Below, piece by piece: positions 23,049-35,570 of a DNA stretch of 64,000 bases. The stretch's first letter is position 1. Every line of letters starts with the position of its first letter. The position numbers were made by a program, and so were the translations under genes. Under the pieces are notes generated by a model. The model was not told the DNA's origin. It made no database searches and saw only the letters and a list, made by a program, of their open reading frames with translations. Source of the DNA: Dryas octopetala (lineage: Eukaryota > Streptophyta > Magnoliopsida > Rosales > Rosaceae); assembly GCA_963921425.1 (NCBI GenBank), contig OY992839.1, positions 2,501 through 66,500 of the forward strand, in the 5' to 3' direction.

Positions 23049-24710
23049 GTATTCAGGATCTCTTTATGCATTGTGCTATATTTGCTTGTGACCAGTCCGT
23101 TCTTATTGAAGATATTTCAAAGTATTGGAAATAATATCAAGTATGTGGCTGTCCACAAACAGTGAAACATATATTTAGGGTTGATGAGTAATATGTTTTT
23201 AGTAAAGTCCTTGACAGGTAAAGGAGGAAACCTTAGCATCCTCCAAGTTCAACCTTGCCTATAATTATGTGGTCTAAGGAAAAGTAACGACACTCAATTT
23301 TCTTTCATCTCGCTTTCTCACTATTTCTCTCCTGTTTTATAATACTTTATGAGCATCGAACTTCTCTCTTTGTAAAACTCTCTTCCTCACTATTTTTCTC
23401 TTGGTTTATAATACCTAATGAGCATCAAACTGAGTATCTAGTGAACATTTACTAAGTTACATTGTCTCTCATCACGCATTATATTCAACTCATTAATCAC
23501 CCAAAAGTCAAAACTCACTATGTAATGAAGTTTTTCTAAATAAAAAATTGTCAAGGTAGTAATAATTGATTAAATAAAGATCTCTTGAAGTTTTATTCAA
23601 AATTTTTTTATTTTACTCACAATTATCGTTTCTGTCTAATTTTTAACTACATTGATATATTTTTTTGAAATTTTTGTATTTTTGGATCTTCAATATTTCC
23701 ATCAAAACCGAAATTTAAGACCTCCATTGAAGGGTACTCATTTTTTTTTTCCTGCATAATACATATATCTTTTTGAGCCGGAGATCTTGGTTGAAGAGAA
23801 ATTTGCATAGAATTCTCTGACCAATGTTTTGTTGGGAGGACTGAAGGGATACAGAATTTTTTCACATCTTTGTACAATAATTGGTCGAAATTTTTCAAGG
23901 AAGTCTCCGAGAATAATTTTTGTTTCAAGTAGAACAGTTTTTCTTGATTCTTTAAGAAAAGTCTGGTTGAAAATCTTATGCTACTTAAGCATTTTATTAT
24001 TGGATGTCGCTATTCGGACCTAACTTTTTTATCAATAATTTCAACACACTTTTTACACGCGCCTTTAATTTAAAAAATTTAAAAATTTATTAATACACCC
24101 AACATTTTTTCAAAAAATACTCTTACTAAAACCCAACAAACAAACCAACTTATGCCTACGCTTAATACCCAACACCCAAAACCACCACCCATTGCCCTCT
24201 ACATCAAATAATTTATTTTTGGGCTGCAATAATTTGAATCCTACTTGTTTAGTGTCGAACTTGAACACAAAGGGGAGGGTTTTGAAAAAAAAAATTCGAA
24301 TTTTGTTCAGCACCGATTCACCGAACAAGTTGAAGAATGTTCAGCAACACACAACTGAACATGTGGAAGAATGTTCAGCGGTGCACAACCGAACATGTAG
24401 AAGGATGTTCGGTTGGCAACTGCCAAACACCTTTTTTTAAAAATTTCCTAGAGGTGTTCGGTAATATGTGGCCGAACGGACAACACTATGTTCGGTGCAT
24501 TGCTGAATGACTCATAACATGTTCGGCTCTAGTGTGCCGAATATGTTGTAATTTTAGTTTTTGAAAATAAACATTTAGTCTATTAAAACTCAAAATAATG
24601 ATGGAAATACTTCAGTTAAAGACTTGTAAACTGCATTTTAACTATCAATTCGTCAATATTAAACTTGTTTACAGAAATATGGAGAGTGTTAGTGTGTTTA
24701 GGATTTTGAT
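23049..24710. other. Intergenic region downstream of the glucosyltransferase-like gene
   Basis: Contains an imperfect duplicated motif (TTATAATAC..ATGAGCATC) at about 23300-23430 and a 34-bp minisatellite at 24329-24415. Short open frames on either strand between 23640 and 24440 have no family features. No gene called. Confidence 0.6.
24329..24415 (+). repeat. 34-bp minisatellite, about 2.5 units
   Basis: Units start at 24329, 24363 and 24397 and share GAAGAATGTTCAGC followed by CACAAC(T/C)GAACATGT. GTTCGG/CCGAAC motifs continue as scattered inverted words to about 24545. Confidence 0.8.
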
Positions 24711-25686
24711 TAAGGCTGCCTATCAGTCGGTTCGGATCGGTATTGGGGCTTACCAAACCAAAACAAAAAAGTTTGGTATTTTTTTATTTTGGTATTTTTC
24801 GGTTCGGTAATTTTTGGTAAACTTCAGTTTTCGGTTCGATTTCAGTAATTTTGGTATCGGATACTTTCGGTTCATTTTCGATTTACTTCGGTATATCTTC
24901 GGTTCATTTTCGGTTTACTTTAATATATTTTCAGTTCATTTTCGATTTAATTATAATAATACTAATAATTATATACCAATATAAATTAAAATTTAATCAA
25001 ATATGATACATAAAATATAATGTTTGATGAATATATATATTTGCACGAGTAGTATTGGTAGTTTAATATAGTACTAGTATTAATTGCAATAATATTAATA
25101 TTAGTAATAATATATACTAGTATAATTAGTTTAATAATATGTATTAGTACATATCCTATTAATTTAGTATGTATATATACCGGTAAATATGAGTATATAT
25201 ATATATATATATGCATTACTTACCTAAATATGAGATTCTTATTTTCTTAAAATTAATAACATTTACTTTATTAAAGAATGACTCTATATCTTAACTCACA
25301 CTTTTGATAATAGTAATATGATAACATTATACAATTATATTTTCTTATAGTTGTTTAAGATATTAGTAGTTTAATATTTATTGTACCACTAACATAATAG
25401 TATTTTATAAGCATATATAACTAAATTTCGGTAATTGTTTCAGTTTTCTTCGGTATATATTTCGGTTATTTCTGTGACAATCGATTCGGTTTTTTTCAAT
25501 AATAATTTTCGGTGATTAGTCGGTTTACTAACTTTTTTCAGTTTTTATCAAAATCAAACCAACTTTTTTTGGATTTTTTTGGTTTCGGATTTTCGATTTT
25601 CCAATTGTGAAAATCAGTTATCAAACCAAAAAAATTTAGTCTATAATCAGTCAGTTCAGTAAAAACCAAACCAAATGGCAACCCTA
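24711..25686. mobile_element. hAT-like non-autonomous element related to 17364-19666
   Basis: The right end, read inverted, is TAGGGTTGCCATTTGGTTTG, nearly the left end of the element in intron 12. The left end is TAAGGCTGCCTATCAGTCGG. Both termini carry many TTTCGGTTCGGT-type motifs and the centre is very AT-rich. Flanks ATTTTGAT and ACTTTAAT match at 6 of 8 positions, a weak target duplication. Non-coding. Confidence 0.65.
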
Positions 25687-26389
25687 ACTTTAATAAAGAG
25701 CTAAGTGGATGATTGATGTTAGATATAGATTCAAGTTAATTTATGTTAGGATAAAATTAGAAATTATATTTTTATTAAAATATTGAGGATATAAAAAAAA
25801 TTTAATAAAAAAGTTTGGTCTAAATAACAACACCCTTTATTATTTAGCTATATAATTTTTGAAATTTCAAAGCTTTGAGTTTCAAATCACACAAAGCGTA
25901 GCTAAATCTTCCTCAGATACTCAGGATAATCATTTTGGATTGCCTACAGGTCAGGTGAGTCGCCATGCTCACCAAATGTCCTCCACAAAATCCTCTGCCC
26001 TCCCATTAATAACTTTCATATGAATACTATAAAGGAGTATACATTTATGAAGTGCCATTGGCGTTCTTTTTTTTAGCATTCACGAGCTCTTTTGTGAAAG
26101 TACAATCGTACAAATAACTTTTTAGAAAGTGCGGTCCTTTATTCGTTGGTCAATAATACTACAATAATTTACCATATTTTTATATCACAATTTCATATTA
26201 TTTTACATAGTATTCATATATTAGACACTAAAAATTAAAAAATAAAACTTAAAAAAAAATATCATTCCAGTAAAGTAATGACACATCATATAAGATACAA
26301 ATGTGGAAGAAAAAAAATGTACGACAATTAACATTATTATTAATACTACTATTTTGTTTTGTTTTAAGATTACTCATAATTATTAATTA

Positions 26390-26785
26390 TGAATTAATAC
26401 CATTTTACTCCCCAGACTATTAAACTTGTATCAGTTTGCTCCCCAGACTTCTAATTTGGAAAATTAAGGACTCTGATTTTTTCAATTTTGTCAATTGAGG
26501 TTCTTCCATCAATTTACACATTTTTTTATCCAAATCTTTGAGGGCAAAATGGTCAATTCCATTTAGATCTTATCATTTTTTTCTCATGCATCATTTTTCT
26601 TTTTTTCTTTTTCGCTAAATTATGGTTGATCATCTAGACATTTTAGATGAAAAATGTATAAATTGACAGAATAACCTTAATTGACAAAATTGAAAAAGTC
26701 ATGGTCCTTAATTTTCTAAATTAGAAGTCTGAGGAACAAACTGATACATGTATAATAGTCTGGCGAGCAAAATGACATTAATCTC
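26390..26785. mobile_element. Mutator-like MITE, family B copy 2
   Basis: 396 bp with the family B terminal repeats (ATTAATACCATTTTACTCCC on the left, inverted counterpart on the right) and a perfect 9-bp duplication TATTAATTA (26381-26389, 26786-26794). Non-coding. It lies about 1 kb upstream of the bZIP gene. Confidence 0.88.
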
Positions 26786-26850
26786 TATTAATTATTTATA
26801 GAGATTAATTATTTATGGTGTACCAAGTGTACAGTGTCATTATTAAAAAG

Positions 26851-27582
26851 GTCCATTGATTTTAACTACTAAATTTTAATAACTTTTTAGTTTAGGTACC
26901 AAAATTAAATAGCATTTTAGATTAGCTACTAGTTGAAAAGTCAAACAAATTAATAAAGTAAAAAGTATTAGAATTTACAAATATTACATCACATGCTACT
27001 ACAATAAAAAAATAAAAATAATATTACATCACAAATATTACATTAATTTATACTATATTGTATTTAAAAAAATAAAAAATCAATACAGTCACAACTTAAA
27101 AGATAACTCACACCACTATACTATATATTATTTTGAGTAAAAGTATTGTTTTGACCTCTATTTATACTATATTGTAGTATAATTTCTCTAAAAAAACAAT
27201 TAAGTCACAACTTAACTGTAACTGTCTCACAACTTAGATGTGACTATCGTTCAGTCACAACTAAATTTGAAGTTGTGAGTGTCGTACAGTCACAACTAAA
27301 TGTGAAGTTGAGACTACATTAGCAAATTTTTAAGATAATATAAAAATCTCAAGGGCAATTTTGTCAAAACCTTATAAATTTTAACTAACACTCATCATAT
27401 GTGGGCCAAAAGATAAAAATATCAAATGGAAAAGGCTCAAATCAAAGGGGCCAACATATTTGTGACCTAATCTAAAAAACTACATTTAAATTTGGTAGTT
27501 CAATTGAAATATTATATGGTTTTCATGCTATACTAAAAAATTATTGAGATTTGGTATTTAATCTTAATTTTCTATTATTAAA
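26851..27582. repeat. Dispersed repeat C, copy 1, in the bZIP upstream region
   Basis: Long stretches match 38543-39166. Shared words include AGTTGAAAAGTCAAACA-like and ACATCACATGC(T/C)ACTACAAT near the left end, and AACTACATTTAAATTTGGTA and TTGAAATATTATATGGT near the right end. The middle parts differ: copy 1 holds repeated GTCACAACTAAAT motifs near 27190-27310. Ends and target duplication could not be fixed, so the class is unknown. It ends roughly 60-70 bp before the likely bZIP transcription start. Confidence 0.7.
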
Positions 27583-27802
27583 ATCGTGAGGAATTATTGA
27601 TTAATTATGATGGTAAACTATGAATAAATATAAAAGGTCAGGTGAGGTGAGCAGGCAGAGTAGCGAGTACTAGGCAGTGCCAGAGAAGTAAACAGAAGAG
27701 AGTTTGTTTTGTTGCTTGGAAATCCGAAGGCAAAAGGCAGCAGCCCCAAGAGAAGCGTAAAACAGTTGGGTTTCGGAGAAAATCAGAGGGCTAGAAATTC
27801 GG

Positions 27803-30800
27803 ATGGCTTGGTCGAAGGTGGTGGCAACGAGGAATTCGGATCTGCCACGCGAGTCGTCGTCTATATGTTCCCTCTCTACGCTGATGGGCGACGACGACAA
27901 GCAGCAGCAATCCATGGACGACCTCCTCAAGAACATGTACAACCAGCACGAGCACCACACACAGCCAAATGCATCTCCACCAGCCGCGCAGGTGGGGAGG
28001 ACTGTGGAGGAGGTCTGGAAGGAGATTGTAGCCGGAGGAGGAGGAAGAGGAGACAGAGAGGAAGAGGCTCATGCTCAGGCAGTAGTAGTAGCAGTAGAGG
28101 GGGGAGAGGAGGGGGGGAATCAGGTGCGGGCGGCTGCAGGAGAAGCAGGAGTAGGTGGTGGTCTCGAGGAGATGACGTTGGAGGACTTTCTCACCAAGGC
28201 TGGGGCGGTCAGGGAGGAGGATGTCGGCGTCGCTGGGGCTGGGGTTTCGATTGGGTACGGGCAATTCCAGGTGCAGCCGCCGCCTCCTCAAGGCCACTTG
28301 GTGTACGGCAACGGAGGGACAAGTACTACTACAAGTGGAGGAGGCGGAGGGCGAGTAGGGAAGAGGAGGGCTGTGCAGGAGGCTCCACTTGATAAGGCTA
28401 CGCAGCAGAAGCAGCGCAGGATGATCAAGAACAGAGAGTCCGCTGCTCGGTCCAGGGAACGCAAGCAGGTTCAATTCATCCTTCAATTCCTGTTTGTTTG
28501 TTTGATTACTCAATTCAATGTTAAGTTCAATTTTGTTGGGATTTTCATCTTGCATTAATTACAAGTTTCATCTTTTGCAATTTTAGGCTTACACATTTGA
28601 GCTCGAAACTATAGTGACGCGGCTGGAGGAGGAAAATGCAAGCCTCTTGAGAGAAGAGGTACAATTCATCATCATCATCTTTTGCATTTCAAAATTCCAT
28701 AAACACCACCATTATACTCTACTCCAAGCCAGTTACTGATCGATCTTTCTTAATTCAGACATTTTAAACAAGTGAAATTATAGCTTTAAACAAGTGAATT
28801 GGATTACAGTATTGTCATTCTTTAACTCCTTAGGTAAAGGCTAAAGCTTAATTTCTTTGATACTAAGTCTTGGTCAAGGAACTGGGTTCTCTATTTGTTG
28901 ATGACCACACATTGATATCACTTGCTGCATACTGGTTTCTTACATTGTAACTTCTATTTTATTTATGCCTAAATCATTATCAATTCTGAATTTTCTGAGA
29001 TATCAACTCTGAATGCAGGCTGAGCAAAAGAAGCGGAGGTTTAAGTGGGTATGTATGTACTTTGCCGTTCCTTGAATGCTTTCTCATAAATAAAATGTTC
29101 TATGCATTGCATGCTCTATACATGTGATGACAGAGATCATCTAATTATATTTATTTAGATGTCTATGCATGATAATTTTATATGTATACAATTTCTGAAT
29201 TGTGAACTGTCTTTGTGTATCTTTATTACTGGATTTTTTATGGTTACAAATTTCCTCTCTGGGCCATCCGTAGGTGCGATTATGTTAGTAATAGGCTTCC
29301 TGCTCATACAGGGTATGTTTCATATCATTTTCAATCAGCTTTACTATAAAAAAATTTAAAAATACAAAATGAATTGCAGTATTTTGACCTTGTATTGTTA
29401 TTATTTCTGTGTGTAGCATGCAAACTGATGTGAAAACTTTTGGTTGTGCCCTTTACTCTTCATTTTTTAACCTATCTGGCTTTTTTATCATTTCCACTTG
29501 GTGTCCAAATTGATAATCCGGTGTCCAATAATCTGCAAACTTCTAATGCTTTTGATTATAGATTGAAAGTTAGTTATGCTTTCTTTGCTGTGCATTGTGA
29601 TATTCAAGTCCAAATGAACATGAGTTTAAAATCTGAATACACAACATTTTGTAATTATAAACTGTTCAAATTGAATGCCGTATGTAAATATGAACCATTT
29701 TCTGGGTAAGGGTTGCTTGATGTTAGACTAAATAAAGATTAAGCCTTAGTGCCACTTAGACTCTTCCCTGTTTAGAATATGGCTTTGGAATGCCAGGAAA
29801 TTATTGAGTCATTCTTGTTTCACAACTTTAAAACTCAATAAATAATCTTACTGAATCAATTAAAAAACTTCATATAATTTGAATAACTCCATTTGATTTA
29901 TAATTTTTTAAAATGTTAATAACAATTTTGGTGCTAATCAGTTTCTGTGCCAATGACTTCTATGCTCGATGTTTCCTTTGTATTTTTTCATGACTAGAGT
30001 TCCATTACTTTTTTTATTTACCAACAAATGAGATGATCTTCTAAAACTATCAATTAAGACTCAATTGACTACAATTTTACATGATGAACCACTTATGGGA
30101 TCATTGGGTTTCTTTTTGTCTTGAAGTTTACATCTACCACACTACGAAAGAAGGGAGGGGATCTGAGGAGGAAGATAGGGGGTCAAAATAATTACCTGTA
30201 GCAGATAATAGGATGGGTAGAAATCATTTAGCTGTACAAGATTGAGATTACATTTTATGAGATGCAACCTGAAGTAGATGAACTAAAATACATTCAAAAG
30301 GTTCCATTTCTTTCTTAAACCTTTCTGATGCAAGAGAAATGGGGCAGAACACTTAAAAAAAAAAAAAATTAATTTTTCGTATTTATAGCCTTTTAGCTTC
30401 TTTCTTTCTGTCTATTCTCGTGGTAAGACTTCCTAGCTATGTCCCACTACCACCAAAAAAAAAAAATCTACAGGAAATCCATATCCACATTGTCAGATTC
30501 TGGTACTTAGATGATGATCTGGCACTTCATTCATGTGTGAAAAGAAAAATTTAAGTTTGGATATGGGATATTAGAATGGGCTAAGGTTAACTTCTGGGTT
30601 AATTAAAATATGATAAACGTGCATATGTAACTTGGAAATCAAGTGATTAATAATCTATGAATAGGCTTGTAATACTACTAGAGTTTAGTCTTGGTGCGTA
30701 GAATTGAATTTCTTGGAGTGTGGAACATCTTATGTCCATCACTTCGCTCTTGTAGCGTGGTGGTATCTATCTTCCTCATTAAGTGGGAGGAAGCTGATTT

Positions 30801-33703
30801 CGATTCCTAATGTATTCAGCAGTTGAATGCTGATTTAAAGGGTGCATGTGTTGTGTTGTTCCTCTATTTTTTTCAAGAGGAGAAAAAAATCTTCATCCTC
30901 GTTCCCTTGTGTCTCACCGCTATATTCCCTGTTTCAATTGTTAGCTTCTCTGTGATCACTCACGGATATATCTTTATGACTGATTTCCCTTTGGAATAAT
31001 TGTTGCTTCTGGATGAAAATCAATGGAATTATGTTTAGCCATCCGAGGATTTTCAGCTACATGTTGTATTCTATGAAGATTAGAATTTATAAAGTATTCT
31101 GCAATTTGAAATGTGATACAGATCATATTTGTTAAAACCTTTCGTGATTCAACAAGAGAGTTTCCACATCACCTAAAGATCAAACGACTAATCTGATCCA
31201 GTTTTCCACCATGTTTGTGAATAAAAACCTAATGTAGATTGTAGATTATATTACTTTCTTCTTTATTTCTTCTTCATAAAATAAGAGTAGATCATGTTAC
31301 TAATCAAATGAACAAAATAGTTGTAGCATGCCATGAAACTGTTACTGTGTGTAGAACTGTAGATGCATGAGCCAGATTAATGATTCTTAGAATAAAATTT
31401 GCATACCTATTGCAATAACAAGATAAGATAATGATTTTTTCCCCTTCGGTCTTTGAAATTCTATTGTTACTAATTTATTTTCTTTTCCGTTCTTCATTTC
31501 TTTTCACTGTGTATGTACTTGTCTTGGCACACTGCTGGTATTTTTGTAGAAACTTCATTGTTACTCCTCATTGTATCAGGAATTGCATGGGGATTATGAA
31601 ATTAGGGCAACATCTTCTTAGATATCCTGATGCAGGACAAGAGGTTGATACCAATTGATGTAGGACAGGGAGAGAAATATAGAGAATAGGGAGATGAGAG
31701 AAAAAGAGAGTAAAAAGGGAAGAGACAGTAGAGAGAAGGAGAAGAACTAGAACAAGGAGAAAGCTAAGGTAAAGTCAAATCAATATTTTTAATCAATTTT
31801 AATATGTATGTTTGAAGCCTGAAATCCAATTACAATAAGTCCTCTTTATATAAGCAATTCTATACTAATAATAAAAACTGACCAAAAATACCCTAATAGA
31901 ATAGGAAGCCCCCTATATTCCTAAAAATAAAACCAAGGAAATAATTAAGCCGTAATTTCTAATTATAACTATTAAAAAAAGAAAAGAAAATAAATCTAAT
32001 TTCTAAGTTTGTGCGTATGCCTTAAATAATACAATTTTCTTGCACCTATTGTCACGCGTTTTCCGTAAGTGGCATGAGAATGTTCCATAGACTAAAATCA
32101 GAGGAAAGCTAACTTTCATTTTGTTTTAATGTTACATTAATTAATTGATGTTGTCACATGTCCTTAGTACTATGGTAATATCGTGGTTGTAAAGAGAAAA
32201 AAAAAAATTAGACATATGGAGGTAGGATTGTCTTTTGATATGTGTGTTGCAGTTGCTATGTGTTATTTTGCATTAATTGGTATGAGGAAAACCCGGAAGT
32301 GTCAGCACCCACTGCTCAACCTAGTTTGTCTGTTATTTGGTTTGTGAATCTGAACTTACTTGTATGAGGCCTATCAATGAACAAATCTTATTATAACTGA
32401 ATTGTTTACTAGGTGATAACAAGAGTAAAATTTCAGAAGCTGATCAGGTTGAATTTGGCCCTGTATCTGGAACCTAAGTTGAATGCCACCCTTTCATATC
32501 TTGGTCTGATTTTTTTAACCAAAAGTGGGTTGTTCTTCTATAAGTCATATGTGCCTGAATGTCAGTAATTGCTCATTCTACATATTGCATAAGGCAACTG
32601 GTTGAAGTAACTTTATGAGTGAAGGAATACATGTGCGTCTTCCCTAGGGTACTCATTATATTAATTGTTTAGCTAACATGTCAAATTCCTAAAGTTCTTC
32701 CAATGGAAAGGAAGATGTGTCATGTTTCCATATATCTTTACTTGATTCATTCAGCATTTAGTGGAACAAAACCTTATTTATTTATCCGTTAATTCTTTTA
32801 CAAGGAGAGACAAGATAAAATTTTCACAAATTGTTTTCTGTTATCTAACCTTTCTTCCAAAAATGCTAAAGTTACTCCAGAATTATTTAGTGTTCCATGA
32901 CATTAAAGGCCCTGCTTGCTGTATCCCTGTAGGTTTGTTGTAAACATGACGATAGAGGTCTGTTCAACATGAGAAAAGCTAGACTAGGAATCTTCTCAAA
33001 TATTGTGTGCTTTTCCCATATTTAACTTAGCTTTTCCAGACTACTATGTAGCACTGTCAATTTATTCAATCTTTGGTTGTCTCATTTGATAGAGGTCTGT
33101 TCAACATGAGAAAAGCTAGACTAGGAATCTTCTCAAATTGTGTGTGCTTGTCCCATATTTAACTTAGCTTTTACAGACTACTATGTAGCACTGTCAATTT
33201 ATTCGATCTTCGGTTGTCTCGTTTGCATTAAAAAGTGATTGCAACTGTGATAAACTGTTTCAAATGAATTAGAAATCTGATATGCATTGTCTAGGCAGTT
33301 GAATAAGGCTGCACATTACTGTCTTTCTACGGTGTTACTGAGGATGTTGCATTTTCCCCTCTTCTTTCCCTTCCCTAAAAGCTATATTAGGGGAAAAAGA
33401 TATGCATTATATTACTTTGAGGGAAATATTATAATTGTGCAGATAATTGTAGTCTTTTATACTACAGTAAGAAGCAGCACCACCATTCTTAGCGATCACT
33501 TGTAGCATGCACCATATGTATGCTTGGTATTGAGTTGTTTAGCTTGTAACTCAATGAAGTGGTGCAGACAATTACTTCAACACTAAAATGCATTGTAATC
33601 ATTAATTTGGTTCGAATTCAACCACATAATTATAGTGAACTTGCTGATTTCATTTTTCCTTTCATAAACAAAGCAGCATCTTAAAAGTGTGAGTAAATGA
33701 TCT

Positions 33704-33786
<83 letters not shown>

Positions 33787-33874
33787 CATGCAGCTCATGG
33801 AGAACCTCATTCCAATTGTAGAGAAGCGAAGACCTCCACGTGTTCTTCGGAGAGTGCATTCCCTTCACTGGTAG
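27803..33874 (+). CDS. GBF4: Group A bZIP transcription factor, GBF4/bZIP13-like (282 aa)
   Basis: Nuclear bZIP factor of the ABF/AREB/ABI5 clade, which binds ABRE/G-box ACGT elements and acts in abscisic-acid or stress responses; the subgroup is inferred from the N-terminus. Exons 27803-28468, 28587-28658, 29019-29048 and 33794-33874 join in one frame of 849 nt. Conserved group A blocks are SMDDLLKNMY (37-46), RTVEEVWKEI (66-75) and MTLEDFLTKAG (124-134). A Gly/Glu/Val-rich linker is followed by the basic region RRMIKNRESAARSRERKQ (205-222), with the N-x7-R pair N210 and R218. Zipper leucines are L228, L235 and L242. The C-terminus RRVHSLHW resembles the SnRK2-type R-x-x-S tail of the clade. 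The start MAWSKVVATRNSDL resembles the GBF4 start, which supports ATG 27803 over the internal Met at 28. Exon 1 is GC-rich compared with its surroundings. The zipper is split by a 4.7-kb intron with a CT microsatellite at its acceptor. Confidence 0.9.
31658..32050 (-). mobile_element. LTR-like fragment in bZIP intron 3, reverse orientation
   Basis: Just left of this stretch, TTGATACCAAT is the inverted form of a TGGTATCA-type copia primer-binding site. Read on the minus strand the stretch has a TATA-like TTATATAAAGAGG, a purine/pyrimidine-biased leader and an end in CATCA. The distal end and target duplication were not resolved and no internal coding region is left. Confidence 0.4.
32951..33224 (+). 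repeat. 137-bp tandem duplication in bZIP intron 3
   Basis: The segment starting GATAGAGGTCTGTTCAACAT at 32951 is repeated from 33088 with few differences (for example CTTTTCCCAT against CTTGTCCCAT). Confidence 0.92.
33706..33784 (+). repeat. (CT)n microsatellite forming the intron 3 polypyrimidine tract
   Basis: About 39 uninterrupted CT units end at 33784. The 3' splice site AG of the bZIP gene is at 33792-33793, only 9 nt further on, after CACATG. The tract is therefore the polypyrimidine tract of this acceptor. The opposite strand would read as an Arg-Glu repeat, which is not a gene. Confidence 0.95.
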
Positions 33875-35570
33875 TTGGGTTAATAGATAATATAGCAAAA
33901 AGAAAGAAAAGGAAATAAGGGAAAGAAAAAAAAAAACCATCTCAGGGTTTATTAACCTCTGGTGGTTCTCTTCTCGTCTGTCGAAGTGGATTTGTAAAGA
34001 GAGCATGGTACAGTGGAAGATTTGAATTAATTTCAGTACAACTAATGGTGGATGCCCTTCAATTTACAGTTTGTGGGAGATCCTTGACAAAAATCTGCCG
34101 GGCCTATGAAGTTAGTCTTGTAGAAAATGAAAATAACTCATTTACATAAAGATTGGTTGCCCTTTGTGCGGTTTGAAGGGCAAAGCTGATAGAACTAGAC
34201 CATGGACTAATTTATACCAATATTACGGACTTACAGTGCTCTTATATGCTTTTAAATACCGTGCATCATACCAAACCCACTTTCCTATTTGATGTTTTGA
34301 TTATAATATATAGAAGTTAATCCGTATTAGTCTGGTGCATTAAGATAGATCCTTGCATTGCTATTTCCAATGCGATTCACTTTGTCGAATAGCTCAACAG
34401 CCTTTTCTTAGAAGTTAGAACAAACAATGTCATGGGTTAACCAGACTCATTTGCCGGCACCAAAATGAGTTATTCATATGTTTGGTTTAAATTAACGTCA
34501 TACGTGCAAGAATGTACGTGTAAGAATGTAGAGTATGTTGTCACACATTGGAAAATTATAGTCTCATTAAGTGTTTATAAGATCTTGAGTCTCTTCTCTT
34601 GTAGCCAATTGATGGGTTAGATGCTCAAATTCCTTCATTGGAACTGCGCCAGTGCGCCTTTTGCCATCTCTTCTCAAAAAGCTTGTTTGTTTACTTTTAC
34701 TTTACAGTTCTTAACATATTTTTGAAGATCGAATGAATTAGAGAGTACTTCACAGAAAACAAAAAAATAGTTTCTTGGGAGTGGTCATTTTGTAGTATAC
34801 AACTTGGTCTTGATATGATAAAATATTGACGAAATTTCAACGTCTATTAAACCTTTCTTGCAAATTAATGTTGCAGTTGGTAAGACAGTTTCATCTATAA
34901 TTAACTTGGGATCAAATGATAAATTCCACTCACTCCAGACCCCCTTGAATATGATAAATACAAGCTAAGACTGCAATTTTGGGGGTGTAAAATGGCACAA
35001 AAGTCCAAAGTCCGACGGGTTTGAAAAGCTGTTTTCTTTACATGGACACATAAAATTTAAGACACCACCTCAGAACATATAAGACATCTGAAATAAGCAG
35101 CTAAAGCACTCCGCAGCCACCACCTCTTGTGGGAAAGTAGAATTGTGAACTTCATTACCTGCTCTTAATGAGATTGAGTTATGCATATCAGTGAGTAGTG
35201 CTGAGTTACAACCAAATTCTATAAATATTACAACAAATGACTGTTTCAAACAGAACACATACAAACTGACGACCCTTAAAAAAAACAAAAATATGCAAAC
35301 TGTGGCATAATTAAGGATGTAACTAACATGGCGTGAACAAAAGACCAAAAAACAACACAATCAGAACAAGCAAGAAAGTAGAATCATTTTAGGAAGACAC
35401 CCATTAAAGATACCATGTTGTTTACAGACATTAAAGAGATAAATACAAGATACTGACTTAACCTTTGTATTGTTGCTGACCATCTTATGTCCTTGTCTCT
35501 CCATGCAAAAACAACAATATATTCGCAAATCTTTACATTTCATGCTTAGTCGCAATTTATCTATTTGGAG
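33875..35570. other. Convergent intergenic region between bZIP and ROH1-like genes
   Basis: Contains the 3'UTRs of two convergent genes. A decayed LTR-like segment lies at about 34536-34636 (TGTTGTCACACATTGG ... GATGCTCAAATTCCTTCA), resembling the LTR of the TRIM at 60709. No other coding exon is supportable; the minus-strand open frames at 35070-35555 look non-coding. Confidence 0.6.
34536..34636 (+). mobile_element. Decayed solo LTR related to the TRIM at 60709
   Basis: Shares with the TRIM LTR the start TGTTG, the core TTTATAAGATCTTGAGTCTC, CCAATTGATGGGTTAGATGC and the end CTCAAATTCC. No clear 5-bp duplication is visible. The assignment rests on similarity only. Confidence 0.45.

Noticed and set aside
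27670..28555. Long open frames in other frames and on the minus strand over bZIP exon 1
   Set aside because: Shadows of the GC-rich coding exon; only the frame starting at 27803 carries the group A motifs and the basic region.
33583..34006. Arg-Glu repeat protein on the minus strand
   Set aside because: It is the complement of the CT microsatellite that forms the bZIP intron acceptor.
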